Positions 1 to 5,937 are shown, counted from the stretch's first letter. The stretch: 10,704 bases of DNA from Tyzzerella sp. UBA1042 (GCA_002316675.1 DCDZ01000061.1:27256-37959); one strand, 5' to 3'. Numbers and translations: made by a program. The notes: a model not told the origin generated them from the letters alone.

Positions 1-2
1 TT

Positions 3-146
3 CCCAATGGCACCATCAACGGCGTTCCGAATAGTACCATCAACGGCAACCCAAATGTAACCATTAACGGCAATCCAAACGTAACCATCAATGGTATTCC
101 CAATGGCAGCGTCAGCAATACTATGAATGGTGTGCAAAATGGCACT
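3..146 (+). repeat. Tandem 24-bp in-frame repeat encoding an Asn-rich octapeptide
   Basis: Six consecutive 24-base units start at 3, 27, 51, 75, 99 and 123. They translate as PNGTINGV, PNSTINGN, PNVTINGN, PNVTINGI, PNGSVSNT and MNGVQNGT. The third and fourth units are nearly identical and the last two are degenerate. The repeat continues off the left edge, so total copy number is unknown. It lies fully in the coding frame of the ferritin-like protein and keeps that frame, which suggests a coding low-complexity linker or tail whose length could vary by slippage or recombination. Confidence 0.9.
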
Positions 147-614
147 ACCACCAATGGCACGATGAATGGTAACCTCACAGAAGTCCAAAGAACGGCTTTG
201 GCGGAGGACGAAAAATTAATTGAACTGCTGACACTGTCTCAGCAGGAAAGCGCCGATATGGCGGAACGTTATGCAAGCCTGATGGCCGACCCCGACATGG
301 CACCCTCTGCAACCATACTGCGGGCCATGTATCTGGATGAATTAAAGCATCTTAATCAGTTAAAGGAGGCATATTACCTCATTACGGGCATCAGAGATGA
401 AGTGGAAATCGTGGGGAATCCCCCAGATGCCTCCGGTCAGCCTCTCTTGGAGGATACCCTGCTTTTGGAAATTGACAACGGAGATTTCTACCGTACTTTA
501 TACCTTACCATGCCTACCCAAGACCTGCGGGATATTTTCTTTGAAATGACCTCGGATAAAATGCGTCACGGCATCGCCCTGAATTATCTTTTTACAAAAT
601 ATTTTGCCGCCTGA
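3..614 (+). CDS. Ferritin-like protein with Asn-rich repeat, 5' end cut
   Basis: The frame is open to the left edge, so the real start is upstream. The first in-frame ATG (123) has no ribosome binding site and lies inside the repeat. The visible part has about 55 Asn/Gly/Thr-rich residues built from an 8-residue repeat, then an all-helical domain. Counting from the Met at 123, helix residues 40-90 carry D72-E73-x-x-H76 and helix residues 121-160 carry E141, D145 and H149. This is the ExxH-type carboxylate/histidine pattern of ferritin-like or rubrerythrin-like diiron domains. The family generally binds iron and acts in iron storage or peroxide defence; the specific role here is unknown. There is no rubredoxin CxxC module in the visible part. 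The gene ends 60 bases before the HIT gene with no terminator between them, so read-through is possible. The fold is fairly sure, the function is not. Confidence 0.75.
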   Translation, partial: PNGTINGVPNSTINGNPNVTINGNPNVTINGIPNGSVSNTMNGVQNGTTTNGTMNGNLTEVQRTALAEDEKLIELLTLSQQESADMAERYASLMADPDMAPSATILRAMYLDELKHLNQLKEAYYLITGIRDEVEIVGNPPDASGQPLLEDTLLLEIDNGDFYRTLYLTMPTQDLRDIFFEMTSDKMRHGIALNYLFTKYFAA

Positions 615-637
615 CCCTGTGCAAGCCTGTCCTTTCA

Positions 638-646
638 TGCTATACT
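638..646 (+). promoter_or_regulatory. Extended -10 promoter for the HIT gene
   Basis: TGCTATACT is a full extended -10 element (TGn followed by TATACT at 641-646). No good -35 box sits 16-18 bases upstream, which is normal for extended -10 promoters. Transcription would start near 653, just before the AAGGAAGGA ribosome binding site (660-668) and the ATG at 675. Confidence 0.55.
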
Positions 647-674
647 GATAGAAAAATCGAAAGGAAGGACTGCC

Positions 675-1085
675 ATGAGCGACTGTATTTTTTGTAAAAT
701 CATAAACGGGGAAATTCCCTCGGCGACCATATACGAAAACGAGGAGTTTAAAGTCATTTTAGATCGTTTTCCTGCAAACGAGGGGCATATTTTGATTCTT
801 CCAAAGGTGCATTCTGCAAATATTTTTGAAATCGACCCCCAGCTTGCAGGCAGGCTTTTCACCCTTGCCACAAAAATTGCAAAGGAAATGAAAAGAACCC
901 TTGGCTTGGAGCATTTGAATGTAATGCAAAATAACGGCACCGTTGCCGGCCAAACCGTCTATCATTTTCACCTGCATCTGATTCCCCGCTACAAAAACGA
1001 CGGAATTACCATTGCCTATAAGCCTCTGGACTTGACGGATGGACAGATAGAAGCCATGCGCAAAAAACTGGAGCTGGCTTTTTAA
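675..1085 (+). CDS. hit: HIT family protein (HinT-like nucleotide hydrolase)
   Basis: A 136-residue cytoplasmic HIT-fold protein of the usual length. The defining histidine triad is clear: H97-F-H99-L-H101-L-I, with the central His (H99) the expected nucleophile. N-terminal C4-x-x-C7 is the zinc-binding pair seen in many bacterial members. The PANEGHILILPKVH stretch (33-46) and the NNGTVAGQTVYHFH segment are typical. Members hydrolyse purine nucleoside phosphoramidates or related nucleotides; the physiological substrate cannot be told from sequence. The ATG at 675 is preceded by AAGGAAGGA, and the protein begins exactly where HIT domains begin. It follows the ferritin-like gene by 60 bases but has its own extended -10 promoter. 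The nearest candidate terminator is the large hairpin at 1208-1264. Confidence 0.95.
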   Translation: MSDCIFCKIINGEIPSATIYENEEFKVILDRFPANEGHILILPKVHSANIFEIDPQLAGRLFTLATKIAKEMKRTLGLEHLNVMQNNGTVAGQTVYHFHLHLIPRYKNDGITIAYKPLDLTDGQIEAMRKKLELAF

Positions 1086-1152
1086 GAATAGAACCAAAGC
1101 CCTGACCCATACTTTGCCGGCACAGCACATTTTTATGGAGGAACGGCTTGAA

Positions 1153-1196
1153 AAATCATTGGTTTTCCGAATGGGATGGTTCTGCGAAAATGATTT
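1153..1196. other. Hairpin with 8-bp perfect stem
   Basis: AAATCATT at 1153-1160 pairs perfectly with AATGATTT at 1189-1196, leaving a 28-base loop. The loop holds GGGATGGTTCTGCG (1173-1186), loosely similar to a T-box core. No T-run follows, so this is not a terminator. It lies 11 bases before the larger hairpin at 1208, and the two may form one structured element. Confidence 0.45.
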
Positions 1197-1207
1197 CTGT
1201 AAAACGC

Positions 1208-1264
1208 AAAAGCCCCAATCGTAAGGGTTTGCGCAGCAAATCTTGTACGAAACGAGGGGCTTTT
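1208..1264. terminator. Long interrupted hairpin with T-runs on both strands
   Basis: The outer stem AAAAGCCCC (1208-1216) pairs with GGGGCTTTT (1256-1264). The middle stem TCGTA (1219-1223) pairs with TACGA (1246-1250). The inner stem, including GTTTGC/GCAAAT (1227-1241, one G-T pair), closes on a GCA loop. The + strand continues with TTTTT (1261-1265), and the minus strand side also has T-runs (TTTTGCGTTTT), so it could end transcription in either direction. It would be the first terminator after the HIT gene. The long, three-part stem is larger than a typical intrinsic terminator and could instead be a structured RNA or small dispersed repeat. Confidence 0.55.
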
Positions 1265-1337
1265 TCCTCTGCATTCCTACAAAAAATCGGAAGGAACTGC
1301 GCTTTTTGCAGCAACCGGCGATTTTGTCCACACTTTC

Positions 1338-1371
1338 AGAGATATTCCTTTTGGAATGTCTCTTTTGTTTT
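1338..1371 (+). terminator. Intrinsic terminator just before the YhhN-like gene
   Basis: AGAGATATTCC (1338-1348) pairs with GGAATGTCTCT (1353-1363) through 11 base pairs (one G-T) over a TTTT loop, followed by TTTTGTTTT. This is a strong rho-independent terminator for + strand transcription. Its place 28 bases ahead of the next start codon is unusual and suggests either the end of an upstream transcript or a leader attenuator. Confidence 0.8.
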
Positions 1372-1399
1372 AGGGCAAACTAAGCACGAGGTGCTGGTG

Positions 1400-1996
1400 A
1401 TGGACAAAACAAATTACAGTGTTCTGGTTCTTTTTTTTCTTTTATATATATTCTTACTGCTCTGTGGGCAAAGCCCCTTCATAAATACTGCCCGATTTCT
1501 GGTCGTTTGCCTGTGCCTTATTCCCGCTTGCAGATACGGTGTTCCTATGGCGGCATTATTTACAATCATAAGCGACGGTATTTTGCTGTTTAGCCCTTAT
1601 TATTATAAGCTGGGGGTGTTTTTCTTCTGCCATGTACAGCTTTTTTATATTTCGTTTTTTCTGGATAAAAGCCCTTGTTGGGCGCTGTTTTTCCCCAGCC
1701 TGCTCCTGCTGTTTTTTCCCCTGCCAATATTGGGCGCTGTCTATGCCCTGCTTTTTCTGCTGCATCTCTATCTGGCCTATTCCCTTTGGAAACAAAGAAA
1801 GGCAAAGCCTTATTTCGGGCTATACCTTTTCGGTCTGTTTCTCTACATTTGCTGCGACATCACCGTGGCTCTGGGGTACTTCACCACAACAAAGCCCATC
1901 CTGATTTGGAGCTTCTATGCTCCCTCTCAGCTGCTTTTGGCCTTTACTGCCAAAGGGTTACTGCCTCTGCCAAAACCGTTTGCGCCTTATCCGTAA
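1400..1996 (+). CDS. YhhN/TMEM86-like integral membrane protein
   Basis: A 198-residue, very hydrophobic protein with about seven or eight membrane segments (roughly 6-23, 28-47, 48-65, 69-88, 94-130 as two, 138-161, 167-182). The pattern matches the YhhN (lysoplasmalogenase, TMEM86) family: S58-D59 with LLF, then G72 and H78 in the next helix, and near the end C152-D153 followed by W170 and a final P175-S-Q177 helix. Characterised members hydrolyse the vinyl-ether bond of lysoplasmalogens; activity here is inferred, and the similarity is from motif recognition only. I chose ATG 1400 because GAGGTG (1388-1393) lies six bases upstream; the same frame extends back to TTG 1148 but that part is polar, non-membrane and full of hairpins. 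The last 53 bases overlap the end of the thioesterase gene on the other strand. The overlap begins just after the conserved final helix. Confidence 0.7.
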   Translation: MDKTNYSVLVLFFLLYIFLLLCGQSPFINTARFLVVCLCLIPACRYGVPMAALFTIISDGILLFSPYYYKLGVFFFCHVQLFYISFFLDKSPCWALFFPSLLLLFFPLPILGAVYALLFLLHLYLAYSLWKQRKAKPYFGLYLFGLFLYICCDITVALGYFTTTKPILIWSFYAPSQLLLAFTAKGLLPLPKPFAPYP

Positions 1997-2693
1997 TAAA
2001 AGTACGGATTTCCTTTCCCTCGTCTGTATCCTTTATGTATGTTTTTAAAACAACCTCGTTTCCCCGCACGCACTCTTTGCGGTAAACAATGCGCACATCC
2101 ACCATCTGCATACGGTCATAAATTTCATCGGGCACATCATCCATAGCCCACTCCAGATATTTTACGTTATTGGCATGGCCGTTGCTATCTGTATCCCTTC
2201 TTGTAATTTCCAAGGTATGCACCGTAACAGGCTCTCCCGTCTGCTCCTTGGGCATGATAAATTTTTCATCGGGAATTGCAGATTCCTGCCCGGAATGGTA
2301 TTTTTCTATCATCTCTTGGGGAATATTTTCGGGCTTCCTTTTCTCCAAATTCATATAAATCCAACGGGAAATCCCCTTTAGGATGATCTCCCCCTTTTCA
2401 TCCAAAACATAAAAGCATCGGATGGCCTGCATCCTGCGGCATTTTTCACACCAGGTTTGAATGGTAATACTTTCCCCAAGCTTTGGCATTCTGCCTACCT
2501 GCAAATGCCAGTTTAATACCGCCCAGCCCACCTTTTTTCCCGCCAAATACTCCACAGGATACCCCAGTGAATCCGAGTGATTGATGGCCGCCTCCTGCAA
2601 ATCAGAAAGCAATGCGGCAGGTGTCATTAACCGATTACCGTCTACCTGAAAATAAGAAATTTTTCGACTTTCTTCGTGTCCTATCAGCTTCAT
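1944..2693 (-). CDS. Acyl-ACP thioesterase (FatA/FatB family)
   Basis: A 249-residue protein with the double hot-dog layout and length of bacterial acyl-ACP thioesterases. The C-terminal hot-dog carries the family signature D167-T-D-S-N171-G-H173-A-N-N176-V-K-Y179, in which the conserved Asn and His belong to the catalytic set. The N-terminal half has the typical DLQEAAINHSDSLG (31-44) and WAVLNWHLQV (57-66) stretches. It should release free fatty acids from acyl carrier protein in the cytosol; chain-length preference cannot be read. ATG at 2693 is preceded by GGAGGA (2701-2706) at 7-base spacing. It lies 18 bases after the cardiolipin synthase stop, so the two are almost surely one operon with this gene second. 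Its last 53 bases overlap the convergent YhhN-like gene, and no terminator lies between them. Confidence 0.9.
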   Translation of the reverse strand: MKLIGHEESRKISYFQVDGNRLMTPAALLSDLQEAAINHSDSLGYPVEYLAGKKVGWAVLNWHLQVGRMPKLGESITIQTWCEKCRRMQAIRCFYVLDEKGEIILKGISRWIYMNLEKRKPENIPQEMIEKYHSGQESAIPDEKFIMPKEQTGEPVTVHTLEITRRDTDSNGHANNVKYLEWAMDDVPDEIYDRMQMVDVRIVYRKECVRGNEVVLKTYIKDTDEGKEIRTFITDKAQTVLAEAVTLWQ

Positions 2694-2711
2694 CCGTATT
2701 TCCTCCGTTCC

Positions 2712-4184
2712 TTAAAGCATCGGCGAAACCAGCCTTGCCACTGCTTCCTTAATCTTAAACCACCATTTTCTTTTGGAATACCACTCCTTGGTTATTTCCA
2801 CACAGCTTTCCAAATCCCGCAGAAACTCCGCCTCCAAGGCCTGCGTCAGCCCTGCGTCAAACATAAAGGCATTCACCTCAAAATTCAAATCAAAGCTGCG
2901 AATATCCATATTGGCTGTCCCCACGGAGGCAACCAAGCCGTCAATGCACAGGGTTTTTGCATGAATAAAGCCTTTTTCATACTGATAGCAGCGAACCCCT
3001 GCCTCCAAAAGCTCACCCAGATAAGACATACTCGCCCAATATACAAAAATATGGTCGGGGTTTCCGGGAATAATAATGCGCACATCAATGCCCGATAATG
3101 CCGCAACACGCAAGGCCTCAAAAATGCCGTCATCGGGGACAAAATAAGGGGTTGTAAGATAGATATGATCCTCCGCCTCATTCATCATTTTAAAATAGCC
3201 GTTACGGATGTTTTTCCATTGGGTGTCAGGCCCGCTGGAAACAATTTGTGTTTTTATCCCCTCGCATTGCTCTCGTTCGGGGAAATATGTTTCCTCTAAG
3301 GGAACGACCCCCTCTTTGGTGGTAAAATTCCAATCCATAATAAAGCGTATTTGCATTTGATCCACCGCATCCCCCGCAAACCGAAGGTGGGTGTCCCGCC
3401 AAGGGCCGTAACGCTTCACAATGCCCAAATACTCATCTCCCACATTAAAGCCGCCGATATAGCCCACTTCCCCGTCTATAACGCACAGCTTTCTATGGTT
3501 GCGGTAATTAATCCGTACAAAAAAAGGCGGTAAAAAAGCAGCAGAATAGCCCCCTGCCTCATGTAGCCTTTGAAAAAAATCCTTCGGCAGGGAAGAATTT
3601 CCCATGCCGTCATACAGCAGGCGAACCTCCACGCCTTCTCGGGCTTTTTTCGTCAGTTCATCTAACAAGCGTCTGCCCAGGTTGTCCCCCCGCCAAATAT
3701 AGTATTCGATATGGATAAAGCGTTTCGCCCGGCGAATATCCCGCACCAGGGCTTCAAATTTATCCCTTCCCGTGCTCAGTATGGTCACTTGATTATTAAA
3801 GGTCATCCAGTTGCCTGAGTTTAAATGGAGATAAGCCAAGTCTGTCAGATATTCCGCCTCAACCAACCGCCCTTTATTTTCAATCAAAGCCTTTTGCCGC
3901 TGTATCTTTTCTTCGGAATGTCGGTATTGAAACAAATAGTTGTAATACACCTTTTGGTCATAGGCCTCTTTTTCATAAAACATCTTTTCCCGCTTACCGT
4001 TTTTTCCAAAAACCAAATAACTTAAAAACCCGAAAATGGGAATAAAAACAAGCACAAGGAGCCATGCCCAGGTACTGGCAGGATTTCTGCGCTCAAAAAA
4101 GACCACCAAGCCCGCCAAAACCACATTGATGAATAAAAGAATGGCAACGAAATAAGCTATCACCGTCAGAACCTGTGTACTCAT
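2712..4184 (-). CDS. cls: Cardiolipin synthase, bacterial PLD type
   Basis: A 490-residue phospholipase-D superfamily enzyme that joins two phosphatidylglycerol molecules to form cardiolipin and glycerol at the membrane. Two N-terminal membrane segments (about 5-30 and 38-59) include the FERRNPASTWAWLLVL region typical of bacterial Cls. Two HKD motifs are intact: H230-x-K232-x4-D237 followed by GGFNVGDE, and H408-x-K410-x4-D415 followed by GTANMDIRS. Length is normal and no residue needed for catalysis is missing. ATG 4184 is preceded by a G-rich ribosome binding site (GGGGG at 4193-4197, 8-base spacing). A SigA-like promoter lies upstream (4220-4249), divergent from the gene at 4385. It is the first gene of a two-gene operon with the acyl-ACP thioesterase. 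Confidence 0.96.
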   Translation of the reverse strand: MSTQVLTVIAYFVAILLFINVVLAGLVVFFERRNPASTWAWLLVLVFIPIFGFLSYLVFGKNGKREKMFYEKEAYDQKVYYNYLFQYRHSEEKIQRQKALIENKGRLVEAEYLTDLAYLHLNSGNWMTFNNQVTILSTGRDKFEALVRDIRRAKRFIHIEYYIWRGDNLGRRLLDELTKKAREGVEVRLLYDGMGNSSLPKDFFQRLHEAGGYSAAFLPPFFVRINYRNHRKLCVIDGEVGYIGGFNVGDEYLGIVKRYGPWRDTHLRFAGDAVDQMQIRFIMDWNFTTKEGVVPLEETYFPEREQCEGIKTQIVSSGPDTQWKNIRNGYFKMMNEAEDHIYLTTPYFVPDDGIFEALRVAALSGIDVRIIIPGNPDHIFVYWASMSYLGELLEAGVRCYQYEKGFIHAKTLCIDGLVASVGTANMDIRSFDLNFEVNAFMFDAGLTQALEAEFLRDLESCVEITKEWYSKRKWWFKIKEAVARLVSPML

Positions 4185-4219
4185 GAAAGCATCCCCCTTT
4201 CTTACACGAAGTTTCTTGT

Positions 4220-4249
4220 AGTATACTATATCCTTCCAAATATATGCAA
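4220..4249 (-). promoter_or_regulatory. SigA-type promoter for cls operon
   Basis: On the minus strand, TTGCAT (4244-4249) and TATACT (4220-4225) are separated by 18 bases, placing the start near 4213 and giving a leader of about 28 bases. An overlapping alternative -10 TATAGT sits at 4225-4230. Confidence 0.5.
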
Positions 4250-4311
4250 GTAAAGTCTATTCCAAAAAAAGCATATTTTTCATTTTTCCACTTCCCTAAA
4301 CAGAAAAACAA

Positions 4312-4320
4312 TGTTAGAAT
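4312..4320 (+). promoter_or_regulatory. Extended -10 promoter for the small membrane protein gene
   Basis: TGTTAGAAT has the TGn extension plus a TAGAAT -10 (4315-4320). The -35 position (TTCCCT, 4292-4297, 17-base spacer) is weak. The transcript would start near 4327, giving a leader of about 58 bases to the GTG at 4385. Confidence 0.4.
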
Positions 4321-4332
4321 AGTACAAGTATG

Positions 4333-4350
4333 AATTGCGCAGATGCAATT
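4333..4350 (+). other. Small hairpin at the start of the 4385 gene leader
   Basis: AATTGC (4333-4338) pairs with GCAATT (4345-4350) around a six-base loop, followed by TTT. It sits about six bases after the predicted start and may stabilise the 5' end or be a weak attenuator. The stem is short, so chance is possible. Confidence 0.3.
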
Positions 4351-4370
4351 TTTCACTTTGCGTAAAATTA

Positions 4371-4376
4371 AGGAGG
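4371..4376 (+). promoter_or_regulatory. AGGAGG ribosome binding site fixing a GTG start
   Basis: A perfect AGGAGG lies eight bases before GTG 4385. An in-frame ATG further upstream (4343) has no ribosome binding site and would place this AGGAGG inside the coding sequence, so the GTG is preferred. Confidence 0.85.
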
Positions 4377-4384
4377 AACTCTTT

Positions 4385-4837
4385 GTGGAATTTTCAGATG
4401 TATTGATTATTGTTACTGTGGTCTTAGTCATCATTCTTGCGGTGCTTTATTATTTTAATAAGGTCAGTATGCGTAAAATGGTGCAGGCACAGGACTTTAT
4501 AGAGAATAACCGTACAACGGTGCAAATTTTTGTGATTGATAAAAAACAGGAAAAGCCTTCCCTGGCCAACCTGCCCAAGGCAGTGTATGAGCAAATGCCA
4601 AAAACAACAAAAATGCGCAAGGCCAATCTGGTGCGTGCAAAAATCGGCCCACAGATTGTAACATTGGTTTGCGATAAGCCTGTTTATTCGGTGCTGCCGG
4701 TGAAGAAAAATGTCAAGGTAGACTTAGCAGGCATTTATATCGTAGGCATTACGGGCATGAAGCTAGAAAACAAAAAGAAAAAGACATTGACTGAAAAAAT
4801 GACTTTGAACTTAAATCAAAAGACCTCTAAAAAATAA
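4385..4837 (+). CDS. Small single-pass membrane protein of unknown function
   Basis: I do not recognise this family. From GTG 4385 the product has 150 residues: a hydrophobic helix at about 5-24, then a basic NKVSMRKM segment suggesting the C-terminal part is cytoplasmic. A soluble domain of about 100 residues follows, predicted mostly beta from its alternating hydrophobic pattern (VQIFVID 46-52, IVTLVCDKPVYSVLPV 91-106, GIYIVGITGM 116-125). The tail is Lys-rich (KKKK near 130). There is one Cys (C96) and no catalytic motif I can name. It is a single-gene unit: its own extended -10 promoter upstream, divergent from cls, and a strong terminator directly after the stop. Confidence 0.75.
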   Translation: MEFSDVLIIVTVVLVIILAVLYYFNKVSMRKMVQAQDFIENNRTTVQIFVIDKKQEKPSLANLPKAVYEQMPKTTKMRKANLVRAKIGPQIVTLVCDKPVYSVLPVKKNVKVDLAGIYIVGITGMKLENKKKKTLTEKMTLNLNQKTSKK

Positions 4838-4848
4838 TAGGATTATTT

Positions 4849-4881
4849 GAAAGGGATGCCGATTTTGTCGGCATCCCTTTC
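4849..4881. terminator. Bidirectional intrinsic terminator between convergent genes
   Basis: A perfect 14-bp stem (4849-4862 with 4868-4881) around the loop TTTTG. It lies 11 bases after the stop of the 4385 gene and 5 bases beyond the stop of the adenosine deaminase gene, so it can serve both. The T-tracts beyond the stem are short on both strands; the stem itself ends in TTT on each side. Confidence 0.85.
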
Positions 4882-4886
4882 ATAAC

Positions 4887-5906
4887 CTACTTTTTACAAG
4901 CTAAAATTCTTTTCTTTAGCACCGCCTTCTCCTGTTCCTCTAAAAATGCCCCTTCGGCAGCGTATAAAAGCATTTGAAGAAGCTCCTCCTCCGCAAAGCC
5001 CATATCCTGAACGCAGTGGTCATATTCCTGATCCAAGGTCAAATCAAAAAGGGTCCGATTATCCGTATTTATGGTCACCCGCATCCCCAAGTCGTACATT
5101 TTTTTTACATAATGCTCTGCATAGCCCGCGGTGCTTTGGCAGCACACATTGCTTGTGGGGCATATCTCAAAGGTAACGCCTTCCTCCATTGCCCTCTTAC
5201 ACAAAGCAAGGTCTTCATAAATATGATGCCCATGCCCCAGACGTTTTGCCCCAAAACGCAAGGCATCGGCAACAGTTTCCGGGCCTTGACTATCTCCCGC
5301 ATGGCAAGTAAAGGGCACCTGTAACTCCCTCGCTAAGTCAAAAACAGGTGAGAAGTTGGAAAGGGGTACAATCCCCTCGGCTCCCGCCAAATCCAAGGCA
5401 ACCACACCCCGCCCCAAGTATTCCTTGGTTAAGGCCACAGTTTCTAAATTTTCTTCCATATTCACGGTTTCCGCTCCCATGCTCATAGCACAGAGAATGA
5501 TGCCGATTCCTATGTCTCCATGGGCTCGCAGGCCTGCCTCCCTTCCCGCCAATACGGCCTCAACGGCATCCCTCTGGGTCAGCATCTTTCTTGTGTGCAG
5601 CTGGGGCGCAAAACGGATTTCTGCATAGATCACCCCTTCTTTCGCCAGCTGGCCAATCAACTCCTCCGTCACCCTTGCCAAGGCCGTTCCCTCCTGCAAA
5701 ATTTCAACAGGAATTTCAAACCGTTCTAAGCACTCGTTCACATCCCTGCAATGGGGCGGAACCATAATAAGGGGCAGAAAACTCTCCAAATCTGCGGCGT
5801 GCACAGCAAGCCCTTGGGCCTGCACCAATTCCCATGCGGTTTCCGGCAAAATGGAACCATCCAAATGTAAGTGCAGCTCTATTTTCGGCAAATTATAGTT
5901 TCCCAA
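4887..5906 (-). CDS. add: Adenosine deaminase family protein with altered active site
   Basis: A 339-residue metal-dependent amidohydrolase of the adenosine/AMP deaminase family, which converts adenosine to inosine in purine salvage. Likely zinc ligands are H12 and H14 (HLHLDGS), H202 (CHAGD) and D282 (INTDN). H225 (LGHGHH) matches the catalytic His, and G175 (DLAG) the substrate-binding Gly. Two positions differ from classical enzymes: the proton-shuttling Glu of HAGE is Asp (D205), and the second Asp of the TDD motif is Asn (N283). Activity is likely but the true substrate could differ. The start is TTG at 5906: AGGAGGGG (5912-5919) fits, and the frame then opens at the normal N-terminus shortly before the HLHLDG motif. 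It has its own strong promoter and a shared terminator. Confidence 0.88.
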   Translation of the reverse strand: MGNYNLPKIELHLHLDGSILPETAWELVQAQGLAVHAADLESFLPLIMVPPHCRDVNECLERFEIPVEILQEGTALARVTEELIGQLAKEGVIYAEIRFAPQLHTRKMLTQRDAVEAVLAGREAGLRAHGDIGIGIILCAMSMGAETVNMEENLETVALTKEYLGRGVVALDLAGAEGIVPLSNFSPVFDLARELQVPFTCHAGDSQGPETVADALRFGAKRLGHGHHIYEDLALCKRAMEEGVTFEICPTSNVCCQSTAGYAEHYVKKMYDLGMRVTINTDNRTLFDLTLDQEYDHCVQDMGFAEEELLQMLLYAAEGAFLEEQEKAVLKKRILACKK

Positions 5907-5911
5907 GTTTA

Positions 5912-5919
5912 CCCCTCCT
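5912..5919 (-). promoter_or_regulatory. Ribosome binding site fixing the TTG start of add
   Basis: On the minus strand AGGAGGGG lies upstream of TTG 5906, with seven bases between AGGAGG (5914-5919) and the start. There is no ATG at this N-terminus. Confidence 0.8.
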
Positions 5920-5937
5920 GCTTGTTATTTTTATTTT

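Larger units (their letters stand above)
1086..1399. other. Gene-free 314-base interval rich in hairpins
   Basis: No convincing protein gene is present on either strand. The interval contains an 8-bp hairpin (1153-1196), a long interrupted hairpin ending in a T-run (1208-1264), a small CTGC/GCAG hairpin (1297-1311) and a strong intrinsic terminator (1338-1371). The terminator lies only 28 bases before the YhhN-like start codon, with no recognisable promoter in between. The downstream gene must therefore be transcribed either through it (attenuation or a leader) or from a promoter I cannot see. A 29-codon ATG frame (1135-1224) has no ribosome binding site and ends inside the second hairpin; I do not call it a gene. 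Confidence 0.6.

Noticed and set aside
3..146. CRISPR array
   Set aside because: The 24-base units are directly adjacent with no spacers and keep the reading frame of a protein.
123..614. Ferritin-like gene starting at ATG 123
   Set aside because: The same frame is open to the left edge with coding repeats, and no ribosome binding site precedes 123. The gene is instead partial at its 5' end.
1135..1224. A 29-codon ATG reading frame ending inside the large hairpin, as a leader peptide
   Set aside because: No ribosome binding site precedes the ATG, and there is no run of regulatory codons. Chance is the simpler explanation.
1171..1264. Possible T-box leader (GGGATGGTTCTGCG followed by a terminator-like hairpin)
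   Set aside because: The core matches only part of the T-box consensus, there is no room for Stem I and a specifier loop between the HIT stop (1085) and this site, and the downstream gene is not linked to amino acids or tRNA charging.
759..1331. 190-codon minus-strand frame across the HIT gene and the intergenic region
   Set aside because: It lies mostly antisense to the clear HIT gene, has no ribosome binding site and no recognisable domain.
1148..1399. Longer N-terminus for the YhhN-like protein (TTG 1148)
   Set aside because: A GGAGG lies upstream of this TTG, but the extra 84 residues are basic, Cys-rich and cover two hairpins and a terminator. The membrane protein begins naturally at ATG 1400 with its own ribosome binding site.
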